A DNA stretch of 64,000 bases from Aquibium sp. ELW1220. GTDB taxonomy: Bacteria; Pseudomonadota; Alphaproteobacteria; Rhizobiales; Rhizobiaceae. Positions 1-6,974 of this stretch are shown here, piece after piece. The position numbers and the translations under genes were made by a program. The DNA lies in NCBI RefSeq assembly GCF_030398385.1, contig NZ_JAOAOQ010000021.1, positions 28,985 through 92,984 of the forward strand, given 5' to 3'. How positions within the stretch are numbered: the stretch's first letter is position 1; each line of letters begins with the position of its first letter. Below the pieces are notes generated by a model. It was not told where the DNA came from. It saw only the letters and a list, made by a program, of their open reading frames with translations, and ran no database searches.

Positions 1-180
1 CTGCTCCCCCGGCACAGAGAGCGCGCCGAGTGCGGCCAGGCACTCGGGCCGGTCGTCCGGCGTCGCCGCGAAGGGGGCGATGGAGGACGGATAGCGCCGG
101 GCGCGTGCGCCACCTTCGGCAAGGCTTGCATGGCGCGAGGTCAGGGCGGTCCAGACCGGGCGGTCGAGGATATGGGTCAT
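1..180 (-). CDS. GNAT-family N-acetyltransferase, N-terminal part (runs off the left edge)
   Basis: The minus strand is open from an ATG at 180 to the window edge (60 codons), beginning MTHILDRPVWTALTSRHASL. The start overlaps the stop of the upstream MarR gene in an ATGA junction, the usual sign of translational coupling. From memory the N-terminus resembles GNAT acetyltransferases paired with MarR regulators in rhizobia. The acetyl-CoA-binding part lies outside the window, so the family call rests on this resemblance and on context. Substrate unknown. Confidence 0.55.
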   Translation of the reverse strand, partial: MTHILDRPVWTALTSRHASLAEGGARARRYPSSIAPFAATPDDRPECLAALGALSVPGEQ

Positions 181-680
181 CGGCGGAGTTCCTCCGGTCG
201 TCCCGTTCCGGCGCGGCGCTCCAGCGGACGTTCCGCAAGGCGCTCCTCGACCGCTGTCAGCTGGTCGAGAAGAGGGCCGTCGAGCCCGGCGCACAGTTCC
301 GCCACCGCCGCCTCCACGCGCGGCCAGACATCCCTTTTCCCCGTCTCCACCAGTCTCCTGCCCTTGGCGGAGAGCGAAACCATCCTGCGCCGCTGGTCGT
401 CGGGCGCGGGCAGCACCTCGATGAGGTCCAGCGCTACAAGCTGGGCGACGTTTCGCGTTGTCCCGGGCTGCGTTACGCCGAGAGCGTCGGCCAGATCCCC
501 GACGGCCAGCGGCCCAAGCCTGTCCAGGGCTGCGAGGAGCGGGAACTGGGCGGCCGGAATAGAAATGCCGGCGTCGGCCATCACGGCCTGGGTGCCGGAC
601 TGCAGCCGCTCGCCGAGCCGCTTCATGCGCGTCCCCAGCGTCAGCAGGCCCAGTTCCCGAACGATGTCCCTTGCTGTCAT
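177..680 (-). CDS. MarR-family transcriptional regulator
   Basis: 167 aa. The winged-helix core occupies roughly residues 40-110: an LAALDRLGPLAVGDLADALG helix-turn-helix stretch, then DDQRRRMVSLSAKGR, which is the typical MarR wing. The start is supported by an AAGGGA Shine-Dalgarno about 8 nt upstream. It overlaps the downstream GNAT gene by 4 nt, so the two form an operon. Its promoter region contains an A+T-rich imperfect inverted repeat (689-720), so autoregulation is likely. The ligand cannot be told from sequence. Confidence 0.9.
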   Translation of the reverse strand: MTARDIVRELGLLTLGTRMKRLGERLQSGTQAVMADAGISIPAAQFPLLAALDRLGPLAVGDLADALGVTQPGTTRNVAQLVALDLIEVLPAPDDQRRRMVSLSAKGRRLVETGKRDVWPRVEAAVAELCAGLDGPLLDQLTAVEERLAERPLERRAGTGRPEELRR

Positions 681-688
681 CCGTTGTT

Positions 689-720
689 CCCTTGTATATA
701 TGCCACGTTATATAACAGGG
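689..720. promoter_or_regulatory. Putative MarR operator/promoter (imperfect inverted repeat)
   Basis: Two 12-nt arms, CCCTTGTATATA and the complement of CCCTGTTATATA, flank an 8-nt centre. Ten of the 12 positions pair. The right arm contains the perfect palindrome GTTATATAAC. The site lies 9-40 nt upstream of the MarR start in an otherwise GC-rich region and supplies TATAAC/TATATA -10-like sequences, so a bound dimer would block the promoter. Inference from position and symmetry only. Confidence 0.5.
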
Positions 721-948
721 CATGAAAATCTCGGCAAGACCGTCCTTCCATGCCGGACCGCCATCGGCGCCCGACACCGCCGGCGGAGTGCTGCTCGAGC
801 CTGGTCGCCGGCAAGGCTTGCGGCTGTGGAAACCCCGCCGTCCTCTCCGGCGAGGCAGTTCCTGCCACGGCACGGCCGAAACACAGCGGAACCGGATTCC
901 GCGTGGGCCTCACACGGCGCAAGGCGAAACCCTTGCGCATCGATACCT

Positions 949-966
949 GTCGATCCATATATCGAC
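949..966. promoter_or_regulatory. Perfect inverted repeat at the ArsR start (putative operator)
   Basis: GTCGAT-CCATAT-ATCGAC is a perfect 6+6+6 inverted repeat ending one base before the ArsR start codon at 968. Dimeric ArsR-family repressors bind such short palindromes, so this probably is the autoregulatory site. There is no clear Shine-Dalgarno for the ArsR gene, and the repeat takes up the space where one would be. Confidence 0.45.
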
Positions 967-967
967 C

Positions 968-1279
968 ATGACCGATCTAAACATCGACATCGATCGAGAC
1001 GCGATCCTGAAGGCGCTGGCGAGTCCGGTGCGGCGGGAGATGCTGGCCTGGCTGAAGGAGCCGGCGAAGCACTTCTCCGACGAACACCATCCGCTGGAGA
1101 TGGGCATCTGTGCGGGCCAGTTCGAACGCTGCGGCCTGTCGCAGTCGACGATCTCCTCGCATCTGTCGGCGCTTGTGGCCAGCGGTCTCGTCACGCAGCG
1201 GCGGGTCGGCCAGTGGGCCTTCTACCAGCGCAACGAGCCGGTGATCGCAGCCTTCCGCGCCGCGCTCGACGATCTCTGA
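968..1279 (+). CDS. ArsR-family winged-helix regulator
   Basis: 103 aa. The ArsR/HTH_5 fold is visible: ALASPVRREMLAWL near the N-terminus, recognition helix LSQSTISSHLSALVASGLV, wing TQRRVGQWAFYQRNE. The ATG at 968 starts the conserved domain; a longer in-frame extension upstream looks non-coding. A CAGQFERCG segment just before the recognition helix supplies two cysteines that could sense thiol-reactive or electrophilic ligands (inference). It sits 43 bp upstream of an Old-Yellow-Enzyme gene in the same orientation, a common pairing in which the repressor controls the reductase. Confidence 0.88.
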   Translation: MTDLNIDIDRDAILKALASPVRREMLAWLKEPAKHFSDEHHPLEMGICAGQFERCGLSQSTISSHLSALVASGLVTQRRVGQWAFYQRNEPVIAAFRAALDDL

Positions 1280-1322
1280 CGATCGGTCTCTGTCCAACCT
1301 CCTCCCAAGCAAAGGACTTCCC

Positions 1323-2450
1323 ATGACCTCGCTCTTCGATCCGACCAAGGTCGGCGCCATATCGGTCGCCAACCGCATCGCCATGGCGCCGCTGACCCGC
1401 AACCGTTCGCCGAACGCGGTGCCCGGCCCCTTCGCCGTCGAATACTACACGCAGCGCGCCGCCGCCGGCCTGCTGATCACCGAGGCGACAGCCATCTCGC
1501 AGCAGGGGCAGGGCTATGCCGACGTGCCGGGCCTCTACGGCGCCGATCAGCTCGCAGCCTGGCGCGGTGTGACGGATTCGGTCCACGCGGCGGGCGGAAA
1601 GATCGTGACGCAGATGTGGCATGTCGGCCGCATCTCGCATGACAGCCTGCAGCCGGGCGGCGGCAAGCCGGTCGCACCGTCGGCGATCCGCGCCAAGTCG
1701 AAGACCTATCTCGTCAACGCCGACGGCACGGGCACCTTTGCAGAGACGTCCGAGCCCCGGGCGCTGGACATCGCCGAGATTCCCGGCATCGTGGAGGACT
1801 ACCGCCGCGCGGCGAAGGCATCGGTGGGCGAGGCAGGCTTCGACGGCGTCGAGATTCACGCGGCGAACGGCTACCTGATCGACCAGTTCCTGCGTGCCGA
1901 CAGCAACCACCGCACCGACGCCTATGGCGGCTCGATCGAGAACCGCGCCCGCTTCCTGTTCGAGGTGGTCGATGCGGTGGTGGAAGCTGCCGGCGCAGAC
2001 CGCGTCGGCATCCGCCTTTCGCCGGTGACGCCGGCCAATGACGCGTCGGACCCCGATCCGCAGCCGCTGTTCGAGCATGTGGTGAAAGGCCTTGCCACGC
2101 GGGAGCTCGCCTTCGTTCACGTGATCGAGGGCGCCACCGGCGGCGCGCGCGACTTCACCCAGGGCACGGACGCGTTCGACTGGGACGCGTTAAAGGCGGC
2201 CTATCGCGATGCCGGCGGCACCGGCGGATGGATCGTCAACAACGGCTATACCAAGGCGCTGGCGCAGGAAGCCGTGGCCAGCGGGCGAGCCGACCTCGTC
2301 GCCTTCGGCCGGCCCTTCATCGCCAATCCGGACCTGGTGGATCGCCTGCGCCGCGACCTGCCGCTCGCCGAGCCGGAGCGGGCGACGATGTATGGCGGCG
2401 GCGCAAAGGGCTACGTCGACTATCCGGCGTGGAGCGACAAGGCAGCCTGA
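1323..2450 (+). CDS. Alkene reductase / NADH:flavin oxidoreductase (Old Yellow Enzyme family)
   Basis: 375 aa TIM-barrel flavoprotein of normal length. Visible signatures are MAPLTRNR (residues 21-28), MWHVGRISH near 100, the substrate-anchoring pair H179/N182 in HAANGY, and DAYGGSIENRARF. The C-terminal GRPFIANPDL is the FMN phosphate-binding loop. Family members reduce activated C=C bonds (enones, maleimides, nitro-olefins) with NAD(P)H in the cytosol. It is probably co-transcribed with the upstream ArsR gene. Often named nemA, but the exact substrate is unknown. Confidence 0.93.
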   Translation: MTSLFDPTKVGAISVANRIAMAPLTRNRSPNAVPGPFAVEYYTQRAAAGLLITEATAISQQGQGYADVPGLYGADQLAAWRGVTDSVHAAGGKIVTQMWHVGRISHDSLQPGGGKPVAPSAIRAKSKTYLVNADGTGTFAETSEPRALDIAEIPGIVEDYRRAAKASVGEAGFDGVEIHAANGYLIDQFLRADSNHRTDAYGGSIENRARFLFEVVDAVVEAAGADRVGIRLSPVTPANDASDPDPQPLFEHVVKGLATRELAFVHVIEGATGGARDFTQGTDAFDWDALKAAYRDAGGTGGWIVNNGYTKALAQEAVASGRADLVAFGRPFIANPDLVDRLRRDLPLAEPERATMYGGGAKGYVDYPAWSDKAA

Positions 2451-2478
2451 CCGTCGCAGCGACAAGACGGGCGGCGCG

Positions 2479-2883
2479 TCAGGGCGCCGTCCAGTCTTCC
2501 ACGGCCAGCCCTGGCACGTGCCGGAACGCCGCGTCGCCGGTGACGAGCGTCGCGCCCGCCTCCAGCGCGTGCGCGGCGATCAGGAGGTCGAGGGGCCGGA
2601 GGGAGATGCCGCTGCGGCGCATATCGGCACGCAACTTGCCGTAGAGATCGCCAGTCGCTTCGGTCCACGGCAGGACCATGATCTCCCGAAGGAAATCTCC
2701 CATGCTCCTCGCAAGCCTGCGAGCCTCCGCTTTCCACTCGAGGCCATAGACGATCTCACCGTAGGTGATCGACGATATTGCGATCGCATCTCCGCCGATC
2801 TGATCCATCCGGCGGTCGAGGGCCGATGAGCGGCGATGGACGGCCATGCTCACGGCATTGGTATCCAGCAGGTAGAGCATCAT
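2479..2883 (-). CDS. vapC: VapC-type PIN-domain ribonuclease toxin
   Basis: 134 aa. Begins MMLYLLDTNAVS, with the first catalytic Asp of the PIN domain. ITYGEIVYGL carries the conserved Glu, and RPLDLLIAAHAL then GDAAF carry the remaining acidic residues. PIN toxins cleave RNA in a Mg-dependent way. The start overlaps the upstream antitoxin stop by 4 nt (ATGA), the standard VapBC arrangement. All active-site acids are present, so the toxin looks intact. Confidence 0.92.
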   Translation of the reverse strand: MMLYLLDTNAVSMAVHRRSSALDRRMDQIGGDAIAISSITYGEIVYGLEWKAEARRLARSMGDFLREIMVLPWTEATGDLYGKLRADMRRSGISLRPLDLLIAAHALEAGATLVTGDAAFRHVPGLAVEDWTAP

Positions 2884-3143
2884 GCCAGCGGGTCATCCCG
2901 CTCATGAACACCCTGATCCCGGTCCTCCAGGAAGCCTTCGAGTTCCCAATCGGGAATCTCGGCACGAGACTTGAAGAAGGCGTCGAACGAGCCCGTCCGC
3001 TCCATCCGCTTCGGCGCCAGGATCACCTCGCCGGGATTGGGCCCGGGCCGGAACTCCACCTCCGTGCCCTCGAAGCGGAACCGGTCGGGGATGCGGACGG
3101 CCTGGCTGTCGCCGTCCCTGAACAGCTTTCCGATCTCGCCCAT
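2880..3143 (-). CDS. vapB: VapB-type AbrB-fold antitoxin
   Basis: 87 aa from the ATG at 3143, chosen because GAGGT lies 8 nt upstream and because VapB proteins begin with a short lead into KLFRDGDSQAVRIP, the swapped-hairpin AbrB motif. An upstream in-frame ATG at 3179 would add 12 atypical residues. The C-terminal half (SRAEIPDWELEGFLEDRDQG) is acidic and would wrap the toxin. Translationally coupled to vapC; the complex normally represses its own promoter. Confidence 0.88.
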   Translation of the reverse strand: MGEIGKLFRDGDSQAVRIPDRFRFEGTEVEFRPGPNPGEVILAPKRMERTGSFDAFFKSRAEIPDWELEGFLEDRDQGVHERDDPLA

Positions 3144-3209
3144 CGCAATCACCTCGCAGCCGCGTTCGGTGCGAACCATAGCATTGCGCGGCCCGTCCGG
3201 CCAATGCGC

Positions 3210-4190
3210 TCACCCGCGCCGCATCCGCACCGGCGGCTTGCCGAAGGCACTGGAGAAGGCGCGGCTGAAGGCGGCGGCGGAGGAGAAGCCCGTGCGCGCG
3301 GCGATGTCGGCCATTGGCTCGGCGGTGTCGAGCACGAGGCGGCGGGCGGCGTTGAGGCGCAGGCGCAGAGAGTAGGCGCCGGGCGTCTCGCCGATGGCGG
3401 CGGTGAAGATCTTCTCCAGGGTGCGCGCCGTGATGCCGACACGCCGTGCGATGGCCGAGACGGGGAGCGGCCGGTCGACATGGCTCTCCATCAGTCTTAT
3501 CGCCTGGGCAAGCCGCGGGTCGTAGCCGTCGAGGCGGCCGAGCGAGACGAGCGGCTGGGCGTCGGTGGCCGCCCGCGCCTGATCGTAGATGAAGACCGAG
3601 GCGACATCGAGCGCTGCCGCCATCCCGAGCCGAGAGCGGATGAGCTGCAGCATCAGGTCGAAGGTCGGCGAGGCGCCGCCGGTGGTGAAGACCGGCCCGT
3701 CGATCACGTAGCGATCGGGCCGCACGTCGACGCCGGGGAAGGCGGCGGAGAAATCCTCCAGGTCCTCCCAGTGGGTGGTGGCTGCGCGGCCCTCGAGCAG
3801 GCCGGCGCGGGCGACGAGCCAGCCGCCGGCCTCGACGCCGCCGACGGCGCGCGCCGACCGCGCCGCCCTGCGGAAGGCGGCGAGGAGCGGGCCGGACGAA
3901 CCTGCGCGGGTGCCAAAACCGCCGATCGCGACCAGAACGTCATGTCGGGCGGTGGGATCGAGCGTGCCGGTGACCGCGATCGGCAGGCCGGCCGTCGTGA
4001 GGGGCGGCTTGCCGTCGATGGAGACGATCGACCAGTCGAACAGGGTCTCGCCCGCCACCCGGTTGGCCGCCCGCAGCGGATCGATCGCCGAGGCCACGCA
4101 CATCAGGGAGGCGCCGGACAGGACGAGGAAGGTCAGCCGCAGCGGCGTGGGGTCTGGAACGAAGATGGAGCGCGCTTCGCTTTTCGACAT
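3210..4190 (-). CDS. cdhR: GlxA-family AraC regulator with DJ-1/PfpI domain, CdhR-like (carnitine catabolism)
   Basis: 326 aa. Residues about 10-190 form a DJ-1/PfpI-like (class I amidotransferase fold) sensor domain: LTFLVLSGASLMCVASAIDP, then GGVEAGGWLVARAGLLEGR with the degenerate nucleophile-elbow region. Residues about 220-326 are an AraC double HTH (ISAIARRVGITARTLEKIF, DIAARTGFSSAAAFSRAF). It is divergent from the BKACE and carnitine dehydrogenase genes. In Pseudomonas aeruginosa the GlxA regulator CdhR activates the carnitine genes cdhCAB, and the same set is linked here, which supports the name. Ligand assignment is inference. Confidence 0.8.
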   Translation of the reverse strand: MSKSEARSIFVPDPTPLRLTFLVLSGASLMCVASAIDPLRAANRVAGETLFDWSIVSIDGKPPLTTAGLPIAVTGTLDPTARHDVLVAIGGFGTRAGSSGPLLAAFRRAARSARAVGGVEAGGWLVARAGLLEGRAATTHWEDLEDFSAAFPGVDVRPDRYVIDGPVFTTGGASPTFDLMLQLIRSRLGMAAALDVASVFIYDQARAATDAQPLVSLGRLDGYDPRLAQAIRLMESHVDRPLPVSAIARRVGITARTLEKIFTAAIGETPGAYSLRLRLNAARRLVLDTAEPMADIAARTGFSSAAAFSRAFSSAFGKPPVRMRRG

Positions 4191-4264
4191 TTCGGATTCG
4201 TATTATGTGAAGCGCATGGGTGCAAGGCGGAGGAAGCTGCAGCGACAATTGATCGAAGCGCTTG

Positions 4265-4405
4265 CCCCCTCTCCGTCTCGGGCTTTGCCCGAGCCACCTC
4301 TCCCCCACTTCGTGAGGGGAGAGGATGGGCACCCGGGCTGCCGGCTGGTCATCCTCTCCCCCGGGCAGGGGGAGAGGTGGCTGCCGTAGGCAGACGGAGA
4401 GGGGG
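4265..4405. repeat. Palindromic intergenic element, family 2 (CCCCCTCTCCGTC... type)
   Basis: 141 bp between the divergent cdhR and BKACE genes. Terminal arms CCCCCTCTCCGTC and GACGGAGAGGGGG are inverted. Each arm holds its own small hairpin (TCGGGCtttGCCCGA left, CTGCCgtaGGCAG right), and the inner arms (CCACCTCTCCCCC and its complement) pair again. The two hairpins differ in sequence but both pair. The layout matches the 160-bp family although the sequence differs. Confidence 0.8.
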
Positions 4406-4435
4406 TGCTCGGCGCCATCCGGAGGGACCTGTTCA

Positions 4436-5353
4436 ATGCCGCTATCCATGAACCGCGAGGTCTTCATCACCTGCGCCGTCACCGGCTCGGGCGGGACGCA
4501 GGACCGCAGCCCGCACGTGCCGCGTTCGCCGAAGGAGATTGCCGACTCGGCCATTGCGGCGGCGAAGGCGGGTGCTGCCGTCGTGCACTGCCACGTGCGC
4601 GATCCGGAGACCGGCAAGCCGCGCCGCGACGTTTTGCTCTACCGCGAAGTGACCGAGCGCATCCGCGACGCCGAGGTGGACGTGGTGCTGAACCTGACCG
4701 CCGGCATGGGCGGCGACATGGTGTTCGGCGATGTCGAGAATCCGCTGCCGCTGAAGGCGCAAGGCACCGACATGGGTGGGGCGTCGAACCGCGTCGAGCA
4801 CGTCCGCCAGTGCCTGCCGGAAATCTGCACGCTCGACTGCGGCACGATGAATTTCGCCGAGGCCGACTACGTGATGACCAACACGCCCGGCATGCTGCGC
4901 GCCATGGGCGGGATGATGACGGCGATGGGCGTGAAGCCCGAGATCGAGGCCTTCGACACCGGGCACCTGTGGTTCGCCAAGCAACTCGTCGAGGAGGGCA
5001 CGCTGGCGCCTCAGGCGCTGGTGCAGCTCTGCATGGGCGTGCCCTGGGGCGCGCCGGACGACCTCAACACCTTCATGGCCATGGTCAACAACGTGCCGTC
5101 CGACTGGACCTGGTCGGCCTTCTCGCTCGGCCGCCACCAGATGGCCTATGTCGCGGCGGCGGTGCTGGCCGGCGGCAACGTGCGGGTGGGGCTCGAGGAC
5201 AATCTCTGGCTCGACAAGGGCGTGCTGGCCACCAATGCGCAGCTGGTCGAGCGTGCCGTGACGATCATCGAGACCATGGGCGCGCGGGTGATCGGGCCGG
5301 CTGAGGTGCGCCAGAAGCTCGGGCTCACGAAGCGGGCGCCGGTGGCGGCGTAG
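4436..5353 (+). CDS. cdhC: BKACE-family beta-keto acid cleavage enzyme, probably 3-dehydrocarnitine:acetyl-CoA trimethylamine transferase
   Basis: 305 aa, normal for the BKACE (3-keto-5-aminohexanoate cleavage) family. The start at 4436 follows a GGAGGG ribosome site with 9 nt spacing. The zinc-binding His pair is H51 and H53 in VVHCHVRDPETG. The family condenses a beta-keto acid with acetyl-CoA; the carnitine branch converts 3-dehydrocarnitine plus acetyl-CoA to betainyl-CoA and acetoacetate. Assignment to that substrate rests on the adjacent CdhR-like regulator and carnitine dehydrogenase-like gene. A 160-bp repeat separates it from the next gene. Confidence 0.85.
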   Translation: MPLSMNREVFITCAVTGSGGTQDRSPHVPRSPKEIADSAIAAAKAGAAVVHCHVRDPETGKPRRDVLLYREVTERIRDAEVDVVLNLTAGMGGDMVFGDVENPLPLKAQGTDMGGASNRVEHVRQCLPEICTLDCGTMNFAEADYVMTNTPGMLRAMGGMMTAMGVKPEIEAFDTGHLWFAKQLVEEGTLAPQALVQLCMGVPWGAPDDLNTFMAMVNNVPSDWTWSAFSLGRHQMAYVAAAVLAGGNVRVGLEDNLWLDKGVLATNAQLVERAVTIIETMGARVIGPAEVRQKLGLTKRAPVAA

Positions 5354-5386
5354 CCGAGAAGGATCAGTTCGACGTGGCATTCCCTC

Positions 5387-5546
5387 GCGCCCCCCTCTGT
5401 CCTGCCGGACATCTCCCCCACACGGGGGGAGATCGGCTGGCGCGGACGGTTTCGCCAATCGCCGCGGCTGTGGGAAGTGCAGAAGCATCGAAGCTGCCGA
5501 TCTCCCCCCTCGTGGGGGAGATGTCCGGCAGGACAGAGGGGGGCGC
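5387..5546. repeat. 160-bp palindromic element, copy A
   Basis: Perfect 35-bp terminal inverted repeats (5387-5421 and 5512-5546) enclose a 90-bp core. Each arm carries a mini-hairpin GTCC-tgcc-GGAC, and the ATCTCCCCC/GGGGGAGAT segments can pair either locally or across the element. It fills the gap between the BKACE and dehydrogenase genes. Three further copies of identical length are at 8165, 12665 and 48017. Confidence 0.95.
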
Positions 5547-5585
5547 CGTAGGGCGCTGCCGCCTCCATGAACCGGAGTTCTCATC

Positions 5586-6641
5586 ATGACCATCAAGAAG
5601 GCAGCCTGCATCGGCGGGGGCGTCATCGGCGGCGGGTGGATCGCGCGGCTGGCGCTGAACGGCATCGACGTTTCGGTCTACGATCCGCATCCCGAGGCCA
5701 AGCGCAAGGTCGACGAGGTGATGGCGAATGCCCGCCGCGCCTACACGCGCATGGCGGTGAAGGGCCTGCCCAAGGAAGGCAAGGTGACCTTCGCCGGCTC
5801 GATCGCCGAGGCGGTGAAAGGCGCCGACTTCATCCAGGAGAGCGTGCCCGAGCGGCTGGACGTGAAGCTGAAGACCATCGCCGAGATCGAGGCGGCCGCG
5901 CCGGCGGATGCGCTGATCGGCTCGTCGACGTCGGGTTTCAAGGCGACCGACATGGCCAGGGACATGGCGCATCCGGAGCGCTTCCTCGTCGCCCACCCGT
6001 TCAACCCGGTCTACCTGCTGCCGATCAACGAGATCGTGCCCGGCGAGAAGACGGGCAAGGCCTTCGTCGAGCGGGCGCGGGAGGTCTACACGTCGATCGG
6101 GATGAAGTGCGTCGTCATCAACAAGGAGATCGACGCCTTCGTCGGCAACCGGCTGCTGGAGGCTGCCTGGCGCGAGGCGCTGTGGCTGATCAAGGACGGC
6201 ATCTGCACGGTCGAGGAACTCGACGACATCATGCGCTACGGCTTCGGTCTGCGCTGGGCGCAGATGGGCATGTTCCAGACCTACCGCATCGCCGGCGGCG
6301 AGGCCGGGATGCGCCACTTCATGGCCCAGTTCGGCCCGGCGCTCGCCTGGCCCTGGACCAAGCTGATGGACGTGCCGGAGTTCAACGACGCGCTGGTCGA
6401 CATGGTCGCGACACAGTCCGACGATCAGTCCGGCCAGTGGTCGATCCGCGAACTCGAGCGCATCCGCGACGAGAACCTCATCGGCATCATGGAAGCGCTG
6501 GCCAAGGCCGAGAAGGGCAAGGGCTGGGGCGCGGGCGAACTGCACAACGCCTATGTGAAGCGGCTGGGGAAGGAGGCCGGGAAGAAGAGTTCGAAGGCGG
6601 CCGAGAAGGCGAAGGCGGAAAAGCCGCGGAAGAAGAAGTGA
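5586..6641 (+). CDS. cdhA: L-carnitine dehydrogenase (3-hydroxyacyl-CoA dehydrogenase family)
   Basis: 351 aa. An N-terminal Rossmann fold with GGGVIGGGW (residues 10-18) binds NAD. Then come FIQESVPERLDVK, SSTSGF and HPFNPVYLLP, typical of carnitine dehydrogenases, and a helical C-terminal domain with VGNRLLEAAWREAL. The enzyme oxidises L-carnitine to 3-dehydrocarnitine, the substrate of the upstream BKACE. Many rhizobial homologues are fused to a thioesterase domain; this one instead ends in a Lys/Ala-rich tail (about residues 328-351). Substrate inferred from family and context. Confidence 0.88.
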   Translation: MTIKKAACIGGGVIGGGWIARLALNGIDVSVYDPHPEAKRKVDEVMANARRAYTRMAVKGLPKEGKVTFAGSIAEAVKGADFIQESVPERLDVKLKTIAEIEAAAPADALIGSSTSGFKATDMARDMAHPERFLVAHPFNPVYLLPINEIVPGEKTGKAFVERAREVYTSIGMKCVVINKEIDAFVGNRLLEAAWREALWLIKDGICTVEELDDIMRYGFGLRWAQMGMFQTYRIAGGEAGMRHFMAQFGPALAWPWTKLMDVPEFNDALVDMVATQSDDQSGQWSIRELERIRDENLIGIMEALAKAEKGKGWGAGELHNAYVKRLGKEAGKKSSKAAEKAKAEKPRKKK

Positions 6642-6658
6642 TGCCGGTGGCGTTGTCC

Positions 6659-6945
6659 GTGCGTCCTTCGAGGCTCGCCCGCGTATGTTCGGCTTCCGCT
6701 TGCCGACGCCGAGGGGGCTCGCACCTCAGGATGAGGGACGTTGGCGCCAGAAGCCCGGGTTCGAGGTTCAGATGAACGATCCGACGACTCTCGTCTCCGC
6801 TCTTTCTGCGGTCGCAACGAGTTGCCAGGCACCAACCATTGCGATTGGACGCATGGCGCCGACCGCCCTCATCCTGAGGTGCGAGCCCGCACGACGGTGC
6901 AGTATCGGTCGCCAACCTTCGGCGGGCGAGCCTCGAAGGACGCAC
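6659..6945. repeat. Large inverted-repeat intergenic element (family 3)
   Basis: A 24-bp perfect outer inverted repeat (6659-6682 with 6922-6945; core TCCTTCGAGGCTCGCCC) and a second 23-bp pair (6715-6737 with 6866-6888; core CTCGCACCTCAGGATGAGG) bracket a 287-bp stretch. The whole 333-bp gap between cdhA and the acyl-CoA dehydrogenase is otherwise non-coding. Sequences of this type recur between genes in many Hyphomicrobiales (family knowledge, not tested here). Confidence 0.85.
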
Positions 6946-6974
6946 CCCGATCACCGCCGTCCGGAGGAACTCCC

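Noticed and set aside
677..958. 93-codon minus-strand frame upstream of the MarR gene
   Set aside because: It covers the inverted-repeat promoter of MarR, has no ribosome site and no recognisable sequence.
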